DNA from: a virus
Virus record (IMG/VR): IMGVR_UViG_3300032236_001363
Span: 1-33,051 of that record
Length of the DNA stretch: 33,051 nucleotides
Strand: one strand, 5' to 3'
The position numbers were made by a program, and so were the translations under genes. Of the stretch, positions 27,173 to 33,051 are shown piece after piece (the stretch's first letter is position 1; every line of letters begins with the position of its first letter). The notes beneath the pieces are model-generated. The model was given only the letters and a program-made list of their open reading frames with translations. It did not search any database and was not told the DNA's origin.

Positions 27173-29860
27173 GTGTCTAATAGATTAAATAGTTATGCTA
27201 AAATAATATTTGCAAGTTTTATCATTAGTTTATTAATGATACTAAATGGTAAATCTGCTCATGCTGACGATACAGCAGTTGTTACTACAACATCTCAACC
27301 CGTACTTGACCTTCCCGTTTCAATTACAGATACATCTACAGTAACAATTTCTACTATACAAACTAAAATAGACACCGCTATTTCAAATCTTCAAACAACT
27401 TCTGAAACAAATGCAAATGCTATTATTGCTACGATTCAAGCAAATGTTCCTAACACTGACACTCAAAGTGCAATAGATATTGCAACAAAACAAGAACCAA
27501 TTTCTTCTGCAGTTGTTGATGCAAATAACAAAATTCAAATAGCTCAACAAACAATTGATTCTGCTACAGTTGCAACACAAGTTGCACAAACAACAATTGC
27601 TGCAGTAGATGCACAAACAGCAATAGTAACGCAATCCGCTACTATTGTAGATTCTGCTACTGTTACTGCTAATGATGCTCAAACTACTTTAACATCTGAA
27701 GTTGCAAAGCTATCAGATCTTAAAAATACTCAAAAAACAACAGAGTCTGGTTTTTATACAGAAAATTCTAATCTTGGAACTGTTACAAGCAACGTTCAAA
27801 TAGCACAAGATAATCTAACAAATGCAGTAACAGATTTACAAAATAATGGAACTATAACTACTACAACCAATGGTGTTACAGCAACTGTTTACCGTGCTAC
27901 AAATGGTGCTGCTCCGTCTATTGCTAACCCAACACCTATTCTTACCACTACCGTACCCAACATTGCATTTAACTGGGGTAGTGGAATTGTTCTAAATTCT
28001 GGTTTAGCAGACCACGTTATTATTAAGTTTGATGGAACAATTACCGCTCCATCAGATGCAACATCTGTTAAGTACGCCATTTACTCAGATGATGGCTCAA
28101 AACTTTATGTTAATGGAACTCTTGCAATAAACAACTGGAGAGATCAAGGACCAACATGGAGTCCTTACAGTCCAAACTACTCAGTAACTGGGGGGCAAAC
28201 ACAACAACTTACTATTTGGTATTACGAAAACGGTGGCGGTGCTGGAGTAACTCTTGGTTGGGGTATTACTAAGTCCGATGGGACTGGTTATTTTACAACA
28301 CCTGGTTCATCAGCATTTGGTACATCTATAACAACAATAGATCCAGTTAAACTTGCAGCAGCGGATGCAGCAAAATCTAATGTACTATCTACTCAATCTG
28401 CTTATGATACACAATTAGCAATAAGAAATGCTGCATATCAAGCATGGCAAGATGCTATTCATGCCGTAGATACACAGCAATCTGTTATAGATGCAGCACA
28501 AGCAGCATATGACTTAGCACAACAAAATTTAACAACTGCCCAACAAAATTTAACAGCAGAACAGCAAAAGTTAACAGTCGCACAGCAAAATTCACAATCT
28601 GCATTGCAATCAGCTAATTCTCTTGCAGATACTGCAATTGTTGCGGTACAAGATGCAAATACTTCTACTGGTAATGCTGTTACTATTACACAAGATTATT
28701 ATGCAGAACAAGCAAGACTTGCTGCAGAGGCAGAGGCTGCAAGACAAGCAGCAATTAAAGCAGAAGCAGATCGTCAAGCAGCAATTGCAAGAGCAGCATC
28801 AGACAAAGCAGCAGCAGATGCTGCATTAGCTGCACAACAAAAAGCAGATGCTGAAGCAAGAGCAGCAAAAGCACAAGCAGCAGCAGAGCAAGCAGCAAAG
28901 GATAAGGCTGCAGCAGAAGCAGCAGCAGCTGCACAACAAGCAGCAAATGAAAAGGCAGCAGCTGAGGCTAAAGCAGCAGAAGATGCTCGTATAGCAGCAG
29001 AACAAGCTGCTAAAGAAGCACAAGCAGCAGCAGACAAAGCAGCAGAAGATGCAAGAATTCAAGCAGCAAAAGATGCACAAGCAGCAGCAGACGCTGCAAA
29101 AGCAGAAGCAGATGCTAAAGCTAAAGCAGAAGCTGATGCTGCGTTAGCAGAACAAAAAGCTAAAGATGAAGCGGCAAAAGCTGCACAAGAAGCTGCAAAT
29201 GCTAAAGCTGAAGCAGATAAACAAAAAGCTGAAGCAGATAGAATTGCTGCAGAACAAGCAGCAAAAGATCAACAAGCAAAAGATGCAAAAGCTAAAGAAG
29301 ACGCTGCTATACAAGCACAAAAAGATGCTCAAGCAAAATCTGATGCTGCAAAAGCAGCAGCAGACAAAGCAGCAGTTGCAGTAATTGGCGTTGTTCCAAA
29401 TAACCCTACACAATTGCCAACAGACGTTCCAAAACCTGCACCTGCAGAAATATTAGTTCCACATATTCAAGTAGATGTAAAAGGAGTAGAAAATGGTGGT
29501 ATTCAATTCTTTGGTACACAAAGTGCACCTCAAGTTGTTGGAGAAGATGGTCATCTTACACCTGCTGCCCCACCACCAGGATCTGGCTTACCTATTCCTG
29601 CAGATGCAATCACCACTGCTGATACATTTATCGGTCAACCAGGAGGCACTAGTTTCAACTCTCCAGACATTGCTGTTCCTGTTGTTTTAACACCCGTAAC
29701 TGGAGCACTTGCTGCCGTTCCTGGCATAGAAGCAGTTAATCAAGCATTCGTTGCTATGTCTAATATCGGAAACGATATGTCACCTGTAACGAGAAAGAAA
29801 GCTAAAAAAATCTTGGTATTGACCATAGCGGTTGCTGCCATCAGAAGGAGGTTCAATTAA
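27173..29860 (+). CDS. large exported PA14 / alanine-rich coiled-coil protein
   Basis: 895 residues, GTG start behind AGGAGA. Residues 1-31 are a signal peptide (SFIISLLMILNGKSAHA). Residues 40-220 are Ser/Thr-rich helices. Residues about 230-385 form a PA14 domain (IKFDGTITAPSDATSVKYAI, then SDDGSKLYVNGTLAINNW), a sugar-binding fold. Residues about 505-735 are an Ala/Lys/Glu/Asp TolA-like coil rich in short DNA repeats. The end has Pro-rich stretches and MSPVTRKKAKKILVLTIAVA, a likely membrane anchor or sorting tail. Export is unusual for a tail protein, so a cell-surface role is likely: adhesion, receptor masking, superinfection exclusion or lysis. TAATG to the next gene. Confidence 0.7.
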   Translation: MSNRLNSYAKIIFASFIISLLMILNGKSAHADDTAVVTTTSQPVLDLPVSITDTSTVTISTIQTKIDTAISNLQTTSETNANAIIATIQANVPNTDTQSAIDIATKQEPISSAVVDANNKIQIAQQTIDSATVATQVAQTTIAAVDAQTAIVTQSATIVDSATVTANDAQTTLTSEVAKLSDLKNTQKTTESGFYTENSNLGTVTSNVQIAQDNLTNAVTDLQNNGTITTTTNGVTATVYRATNGAAPSIANPTPILTTTVPNIAFNWGSGIVLNSGLADHVIIKFDGTITAPSDATSVKYAIYSDDGSKLYVNGTLAINNWRDQGPTWSPYSPNYSVTGGQTQQLTIWYYENGGGAGVTLGWGITKSDGTGYFTTPGSSAFGTSITTIDPVKLAAADAAKSNVLSTQSAYDTQLAIRNAAYQAWQDAIHAVDTQQSVIDAAQAAYDLAQQNLTTAQQNLTAEQQKLTVAQQNSQSALQSANSLADTAIVAVQDANTSTGNAVTITQDYYAEQARLAAEAEAARQAAIKAEADRQAAIARAASDKAAADAALAAQQKADAEARAAKAQAAAEQAAKDKAAAEAAAAAQQAANEKAAAEAKAAEDARIAAEQAAKEAQAAADKAAEDARIQAAKDAQAAADAAKAEADAKAKAEADAALAEQKAKDEAAKAAQEAANAKAEADKQKAEADRIAAEQAAKDQQAKDAKAKEDAAIQAQKDAQAKSDAAKAAADKAAVAVIGVVPNNPTQLPTDVPKPAPAEILVPHIQVDVKGVENGGIQFFGTQSAPQVVGEDGHLTPAAPPPGSGLPIPADAITTADTFIGQPGGTSFNSPDIAVPVVLTPVTGALAAVPGIEAVNQAFVAMSNIGNDMSPVTRKKAKKILVLTIAVAAIRRRFN

Positions 29861-30045
29861 TGAAACAGTTCTTTAAAGATATATCAAAAGACTTTTTCAG
29901 TGAGATTTGGACATTTGTTGGGCTATTCTCAGCATGGCTCGTTCTTACTGGATCAGCAAAAACAGTAATTGGTAAGGTAACATTAATATCATTTGTTGTT
30001 TGGGTAATAACCTTAAGACTAAGAAATCCAAAGGAAGGAGAATAA
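29860..30045 (+). CDS. small two-helix membrane protein, holin candidate
   Basis: 61 residues. Amphipathic start (MKQFFKDISKDFFSEIW), two membrane helices (TFVGLFSAWLVLTGS and VTLISFVVWVITL), charged end RLRNPKEGE. Size, helix number and charged tail fit small phage holins. It follows the exported protein by TAATG and precedes another membrane protein. Confidence 0.5.
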   Translation: MKQFFKDISKDFFSEIWTFVGLFSAWLVLTGSAKTVIGKVTLISFVVWVITLRLRNPKEGE

Positions 30046-30046
30046 C

Positions 30047-30334
30047 ATGGCTAAGAAAAATCAAGACCCAACTCAAGTTGGATCAGGTGCAATTGCAAGC
30101 GTTAATAATATTCTTGCTAGAATAGTAGCAGTATTTGCTGCTTCTGGCTTAAGTATTATTGGTGCTGGTGCAGTAGTGGGAATTAATACAGTAAAAGCTG
30201 TCATACTTGCTGGAACTCTAGGAGTAGCTACTGTCGTAGAAAAACTTGCTCGTGGATTCCTTGACGATGGCAAATTAACTGTTGATGAAATCAATGATGC
30301 ATTTGCTTCAGTAGATAAAAAAGCTTTAAAGTAA
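30047..30334 (+). CDS. membrane protein with an EF-hand-like end, holin candidate
   Basis: 95 residues. Residues 15-65 are hydrophobic and Gly/Ala-rich (GLSIIGAGAVVGINTVKAVI), one or two membrane helices. Residues 70-90 read FLDDGKLTVDEINDAF, like a calcium EF-hand loop, a feature of several actinophage proteins annotated as holin or tail-end membrane proteins. GAAGGAG is the ribosome site. Confidence 0.5.
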   Translation: MAKKNQDPTQVGSGAIASVNNILARIVAVFAASGLSIIGAGAVVGINTVKAVILAGTLGVATVVEKLARGFLDDGKLTVDEINDAFASVDKKALK

Positions 30335-30345
30335 TATATTAGTGG

Positions 30346-30351
30346 TATAAT
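30346..30351 (+). promoter_or_regulatory. extended -10 promoter TGG-TATAAT
   Basis: 43 bp before the ATG of the His/Met repeat gene; weak -35. Confidence 0.5.
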
Positions 30352-30393
30352 TAAATAGTAATAAAGTTTTAACAAATCAAAGGAGAATATAAA

Positions 30394-30642
30394 ATGTCAG
30401 AATCACACGCACATAAGCCTGAACACCCAGCTCACCCTGCTCCTGCAGCACACGCTGATGCTCAGCCAACTCCAGGACAGATGCATATGCCAGTTCCTGG
30501 ATCAACTCCAGTAGCACATGCTGATGCTCAGCCAACTCCTGGACAGATGCACATGCCAACTCCTGGATCAACTCCAGCAGCACACGCTGATGCTCAACCA
30601 ACTCCAGGACAGATGCATATGCCAACTCCTGGGTCTCACTAA
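30394..30642 (+). CDS. His/Met/Pro tandem-repeat protein
   Basis: 82 residues behind AAAGGAG. After a His/Pro-rich start (MSESHAHKPEHPAHPAPA) come three nearly identical repeats of 22 residues of the form AHADAQPTPGQMHMPxPGST. Each has a GQMHMP core with two Met around a His, a known copper/silver-type binding pattern in other proteins, but no claim of copper binding can be made here. Disordered, soluble, no signal peptide. Function unknown; it may interact with metal or act as a spacer. Confidence 0.65.
   Translation: MSESHAHKPEHPAHPAPAAHADAQPTPGQMHMPVPGSTPVAHADAQPTPGQMHMPTPGSTPAAHADAQPTPGQMHMPTPGSH
30448..30639 (+). repeat. three 66-bp tandem repeats
   Basis: Units at 30448-30513, 30514-30579 and 30580-30639 differ by only a few bases, mainly at third positions. 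Prone to copy-number change. Confidence 0.85.
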
Positions 30643-30647
30643 TTTAA

Positions 30648-30749
30648 TTAGTTAGATTTACACTTACTACGTGCCATGATAGATATTCCTATTATGGCAC
30701 TTGTGTTTATGCATAGAATTATAGTGTTTACTAGTTCTAATGAAAACAT
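30648..30749 (-). CDS. 33-residue membrane peptide
   Basis: Begins MFSLELVNTIILCINTSAII, a single membrane helix, basic end (MARSKCKSN). GAGGAGG is the ribosome site, itself in the end of the upstream gene. Its stop faces the stop of the repeat gene. Function unknown. Confidence 0.5.
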   Translation of the reverse strand: MFSLELVNTIILCINTSAIIGISIMARSKCKSN

Positions 30750-30751
30750 TA

Positions 30752-31108
30752 CTATTCCTCCTCATCTATGAGGAGTCTTACATCTTCTTGCAGATCCCGC
30801 AAAATTTCTTGAATTTCTTCAACCATCATATTAGTTTCTGTACTGATTCTAAGGTCTTTTCTGGCAATTTTCTTTTCCTGCTCACCTTCACGATTTCCTG
30901 AAGATAATAGTAGGCCAGACAATACAATGGCTTCTAATGACACTATAAGGGTTAATAGCCCATATGGAAAAGGTTCTACCTTAAATCCTATCCACAATGC
31001 CCACCAAATTAAATGGGAAACAATGAACCAGGGATTTGCAGCAATATCTGAAACAATATCAGAAAATTCTTCTGACTTAACTCTTATTTTTTTAAATGTC
31101 TTTTTAAT
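30752..31108 (-). CDS. DUF1003-type membrane protein with apparent ATT start
   Basis: 118 residues. EPFPYGLLTLIVSLEAIVLS followed by a polar SSGNREGEQEKKIARKDLRI helix is the core of the DUF1003 family. The first membrane helix (PWFIVSHLIWWALWIGF) lies upstream of any ATG, GTG or usable TTG. The frame opens at ATT (31108) directly after TGATAA, with GAGGTG six bases before it, so AUU is the likely start. A TTG at 30997 would cut into the first helix. Family function unknown. A TTGTGG-17-TAATAT promoter lies upstream. Confidence 0.65.
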   Translation of the reverse strand: MKKTFKKIRVKSEEFSDIVSDIAANPWFIVSHLIWWALWIGFKVEPFPYGLLTLIVSLEAIVLSGLLLSSGNREGEQEKKIARKDLRISTETNMMVEEIQEILRDLQEDVRLLIDEEE

Positions 31109-31160
31109 TTATCACACCTCGGTTATATTAAGTATATGATAATTTTACCACAATTATTGT

Positions 31161-31385
31161 TTAATTAATGATTCTTTGTTCTCTTGCTTTTTCATCCATA
31201 GCGTTATTCATTTTTTCCATAAAGCTATTTATGACTAGGATCGTGTCGCTAATTGCATCTTGTGCTGCTTTAACTGAATCTTCATTGATTTGACGATCAT
31301 TGATAGCCCAATCTTCCAATAATTCTTGTGCAATATCTGCTGCAATTGTTTCAAGTTCTGATAAAGATAGTGGTACACTGGCCAT
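31161..31385 (-). CDS. hypothetical helical protein
   Basis: 74 residues. Begins MASVPLSLSELETIAADIAQ; almost all helix and acidic, with a basic end (KAREQRIIN). TAATG links it to the membrane gene before. No family recognised. Confidence 0.5.
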   Translation of the reverse strand: MASVPLSLSELETIAADIAQELLEDWAINDRQINEDSVKAAQDAISDTILVINSFMEKMNNAMDEKAREQRIIN

Positions 31386-31666
31386 TATTTACTCTTTCTG
31401 TATATATGTAAAGGGTTGATGTGGAACATGCTTTTAATTTTAGTTGCTCTTGCCTCTGTAATCCATTTATTAATATTAAATAAATAAACTGAGACATAAA
31501 TTGTTGATCCAAATATGAATCCCCATTGCTTTGTTACTATAGCATACCATACCCAAGCACATTCTGTAAAGATACCTACTGCATATCCCCTCCAGTTTTT
31601 ACGTCCTGTAAGATATATACCTATAACACCTACAATTGATAGTGCCCATGATTGCCATTGTTGCAT
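31385..31666 (-). CDS. small membrane protein (PnuC-like size and pattern)
   Basis: 93 residues, ATG behind AGGAGG. Three membrane helices: WALSIVGVIGIYLTG, GIFTECAWVWYAIV and FIFGSTIYVSVYLFN, with basic loops (GRKNWRGY, then a Lys/Arg-rich tail). Short phage proteins with this Trp-rich pattern are sometimes likened to PnuC transporters; a transporter role is unproven. Confidence 0.5.
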   Translation of the reverse strand: MQQWQSWALSIVGVIGIYLTGRKNWRGYAVGIFTECAWVWYAIVTKQWGFIFGSTIYVSVYLFNINKWITEARATKIKSMFHINPLHIYRKSK

Positions 31667-31682
31667 TTATGCCTCCTGTATT

Positions 31683-31688
31683 ATTATA
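31683..31688 (-). promoter_or_regulatory. extended -10 TGG-TATAAT
   Basis: Minus strand, directly after the terminator of the upstream gene and 17 bp before the ATG at 31666. Confidence 0.45.
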
Positions 31689-31690
31689 CC

Positions 31691-31720
31691 AAAAGGGACG
31701 GGACAATTAATTCCCGTCCC
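31691..31720 (-). terminator. terminator of the exported host-like gene
   Basis: On the minus strand GGGACGGG, 10-base loop, CCCGTCCC, TTTT. It is followed at once by the -10 box above. Confidence 0.7.
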
Positions 31721-31735
31721 CCAAGGTTGTACTAT

Positions 31736-32815
31736 TTACTTAATTGCTGCGAACTTGTACTTCTTAGCCATAGCATTGTACTTAGCAACTAGTGCTGCAT
31801 ACTTTACGCTTGCTGCTGCAGAAGCAGTTGCATTTGTAGCATTATCAGCAGCATGTGCTGCCTTCTCAACTGTAAGTGCAGTTGTTGCTGCATCAAGTGC
31901 AGATTTTGCAGATGTTAAATCAGCAGCATGTGCTGCTTTTTCTGCTGTAAGTGCAGCAATATCAGCAGCATGTGCTACCTTTTCTGCTGAAAGTGCAGAG
32001 TTTAATGCTGCAATCTGTGCACCAAGGTCAGTAATGGTAAATGTTGCAAGTGCTGACTTTACTGCTGCAGGCAATCCTGTTGCAGTTGCTGCAATTGAAG
32101 CATCTGTTGCAACTACAGTTACTGTTCCTGCTACTGCTGTAGCAAGTGTACCTGTTGCTGAACCAAGAACTGTTACTGGTGTAACACCAGCAGCAGAAGT
32201 AACTGATGCAGTAGTAAGAACCTTTGTAACTGATGCATCAGAGAAGCTTGCACCAATAAGTGTTACTGAAACTGCTTCTGAACCGACTGGATTTCCAAAT
32301 ACGTCAGTTGCTGAAACTGAAATTGTTGGAACTGTACCGACTGCAGTAGTTGCTGGTACTGAAAGTGCAATATTTGCTGCTACTCCAGCATTACCCTTGA
32401 TATAAACAATTGTTGAATATGAACCATTTGTGATAGTAACTGATCCAACAGAAGTTGAAGTTGTGTATGCATATACTGTTGCTGCAACACCTGTTGATGT
32501 TACAGAAATTGATGATACACCTGATGCAACAGAAACTGGTGCAAGAGTTGTGTTAAGTGTTGAAACAAGCTTTACGCCTGATGCAACGAAGTTGATAACT
32601 GTTGCAGTATCTGCTGTAGCAGCAAGTGCTACTGTATTTGATGAATCAATTACATTTGATACTGGTACTGCCACCGTTACTGGTGCTGCAGATGTTGTTG
32701 CATTTGTTGCTCCAGCGACAGTTACCGCTAACGGTGCTGCGTGTGCTGAAGTTGAAACGCCTACGATTGCAAGGGCTGCAGCGGTTGCAAGGGCGATCTT
32801 CTTTGTTACGTTCAT
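31736..32815 (-). CDS. exported Ig-like / coiled-coil protein, host-like
   Basis: 359 residues. Residues 1-27 are a signal peptide (KKIALATAAALAIVGVSTSAHA). Residues 28-260 are Ala/Thr/Val/Ser-rich beta sandwiches (VPTISVSATDVFGNPVGSEA is a bacterial Ig-like turn). Residues 262-345 are a coiled coil with repeated ALTAEKAAHAADL units, ending in a basic helix (YNAMAKKYKFA). It is richer in GC than neighbours and uses few Asn/Lys, unlike phage genes around it. This style is common in cell-surface proteins of small actinobacteria, so it may be a captured host gene that alters the surface. Its own terminator follows. Confidence 0.65.
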   Translation of the reverse strand: MNVTKKIALATAAALAIVGVSTSAHAAPLAVTVAGATNATTSAAPVTVAVPVSNVIDSSNTVALAATADTATVINFVASGVKLVSTLNTTLAPVSVASGVSSISVTSTGVAATVYAYTTSTSVGSVTITNGSYSTIVYIKGNAGVAANIALSVPATTAVGTVPTISVSATDVFGNPVGSEAVSVTLIGASFSDASVTKVLTTASVTSAAGVTPVTVLGSATGTLATAVAGTVTVVATDASIAATATGLPAAVKSALATFTITDLGAQIAALNSALSAEKVAHAADIAALTAEKAAHAADLTSAKSALDAATTALTVEKAAHAADNATNATASAAASVKYAALVAKYNAMAKKYKFAAIK

Positions 32816-32867
32816 TTTATTCCTATCTAGTTAGTATCCCTGTACAGGATAATGATTGCGTTTGCAA

Positions 32868-33051
32868 TCAATCTTTTTTTGTTTTATTTTGCTTTTGTTG
32901 TCTTACAATCTGGAATGGTCCAGAAGTATAAACATCATTGTTAGCAGCAATTTCGAGAGCTTTCTCTACTGATGCTCCAGCGTACAACGCACCAATGGCG
33001 TATTGGGAACCTGCTCCCACGCCATAAATTCCTTCAGAGTTTAATACTACA
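32868..33051 (-). CDS. proteasome/HslV-like Ntn-hydrolase, C-terminal part
   Basis: 61 codons up to the right edge; the N-terminus is outside. GIYGVGAGSQYAIGALYAGA, then SVEKALEIAANNDVYTSGPF is the typical end of proteasome beta or HslV-type subunits (GxGS/G-x-YA, then ALEIA, VYTxGP). It would be a self-compartmentalised protease. The tail is basic (QQKQNKTKKD). Such genes are known in a few phages; the active-site Thr cannot be seen here. Confidence 0.7.
   Translation of the reverse strand, partial: VVLNSEGIYGVGAGSQYAIGALYAGASVEKALEIAANNDVYTSGPFQIVRQQKQNKTKKD

Noticed and set aside
28755-29413. Several minus-strand frames rich in Cys, Leu, Ser or Ala
   Set aside because: Shadows of the alanine-rich repeats of the 895-residue protein.
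31515-32405. Plus-strand frame of 296 residues
   Set aside because: Antisense of the exported Ala/Thr-rich gene; low-complexity GC-richer DNA leaves long open antisense frames. No ribosome site.
32855-32880. Hairpin GATTGC-GTTT-GCAATC with a T run on the plus strand
   Set aside because: No plus-strand gene ends there; on the minus strand it is not followed by T residues, so it is not called a terminator.

Overview
The window is part of an AT-rich, double-stranded DNA phage genome or a closely related prophage. Host clues point to a low-GC actinobacterium: an exact actinobacterial-type parS palindrome, leaderless genes, CRP/GlxR-like palindromes, ThyX, a cobalamin-dependent ribonucleotide reductase, and an Ala/Thr/Val-rich exported protein that looks host-derived. 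A freshwater acI-type (Nanopelagicales) host would fit, but this is inference. No terminase, portal or capsid gene lies in the window, and I see no tRNA, rRNA, CRISPR array or insertion sequence.

Layout. (1) Positions 1-5078, minus strand: tail-fibre genes, including a coiled-coil repeat fibre (cut by the left edge), a large repeat-rich fibre, a collagen-like fibre and a small Ig-like baseplate-type protein. (2) 5148-11156: a class II ribonucleotide reductase and a glycosyltransferase on minus; a secreted lysozyme-like enzyme, small genes and a 2-oxoglutarate/Fe(II) oxygenase on plus; a second glycosyltransferase on minus. (3) 11157-22482, plus strand: about 35 very small genes, many encoding Cys-rich zinc-ribbon-like mini-proteins, in short operons with TAATG or ATGA stop/start overlaps. 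Longer members are a DUF932-type and an Api92-like protein. (4) 22483-23071: a convergent non-coding block holding a terminator, three bipartite iterons, nested dyads, CRP-like palindromes and a parS site. It is the best candidate for a replication or partition locus. (5) 27081 down to 23072, minus strand: nucleotide and DNA metabolism (ThyX, SSB, a dUTPase, an HNH nuclease) with many tiny coupled genes. (6) 27173-30642, plus strand: a large exported PA14/alanine-rich coiled-coil protein, two small membrane proteins (holin candidates) and a His/Met/Pro repeat protein. (7) 30648-33051, minus strand: membrane proteins (one DUF1003-type with an apparent AUU start), a host-like exported Ig/coiled-coil protein and the 3' end of a proteasome/HslV-like protease.

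Regulation is the most unusual aspect. In region 3 many promoters share TGTCRGTG exactly 8 bp before an extended -10 box. Several have an 11-bp ACGGCGTGTCG element next to the -35 box. Several lie downstream of TGTGN7TCACA-type palindromes at distances that keep one helical face, and GC-rich GCGCAGCCCTG hairpins precede them. Four transcription units appear leaderless. Together these suggest a regulon of many small early genes under one or two DNA-binding proteins, possibly a CRP-family regulator of the host. A second theme is the co-occurrence of a collagen-like fibre, a prolyl-hydroxylase-like oxygenase and two glycosyltransferases, which could be a phage system for modifying collagen or fibres.
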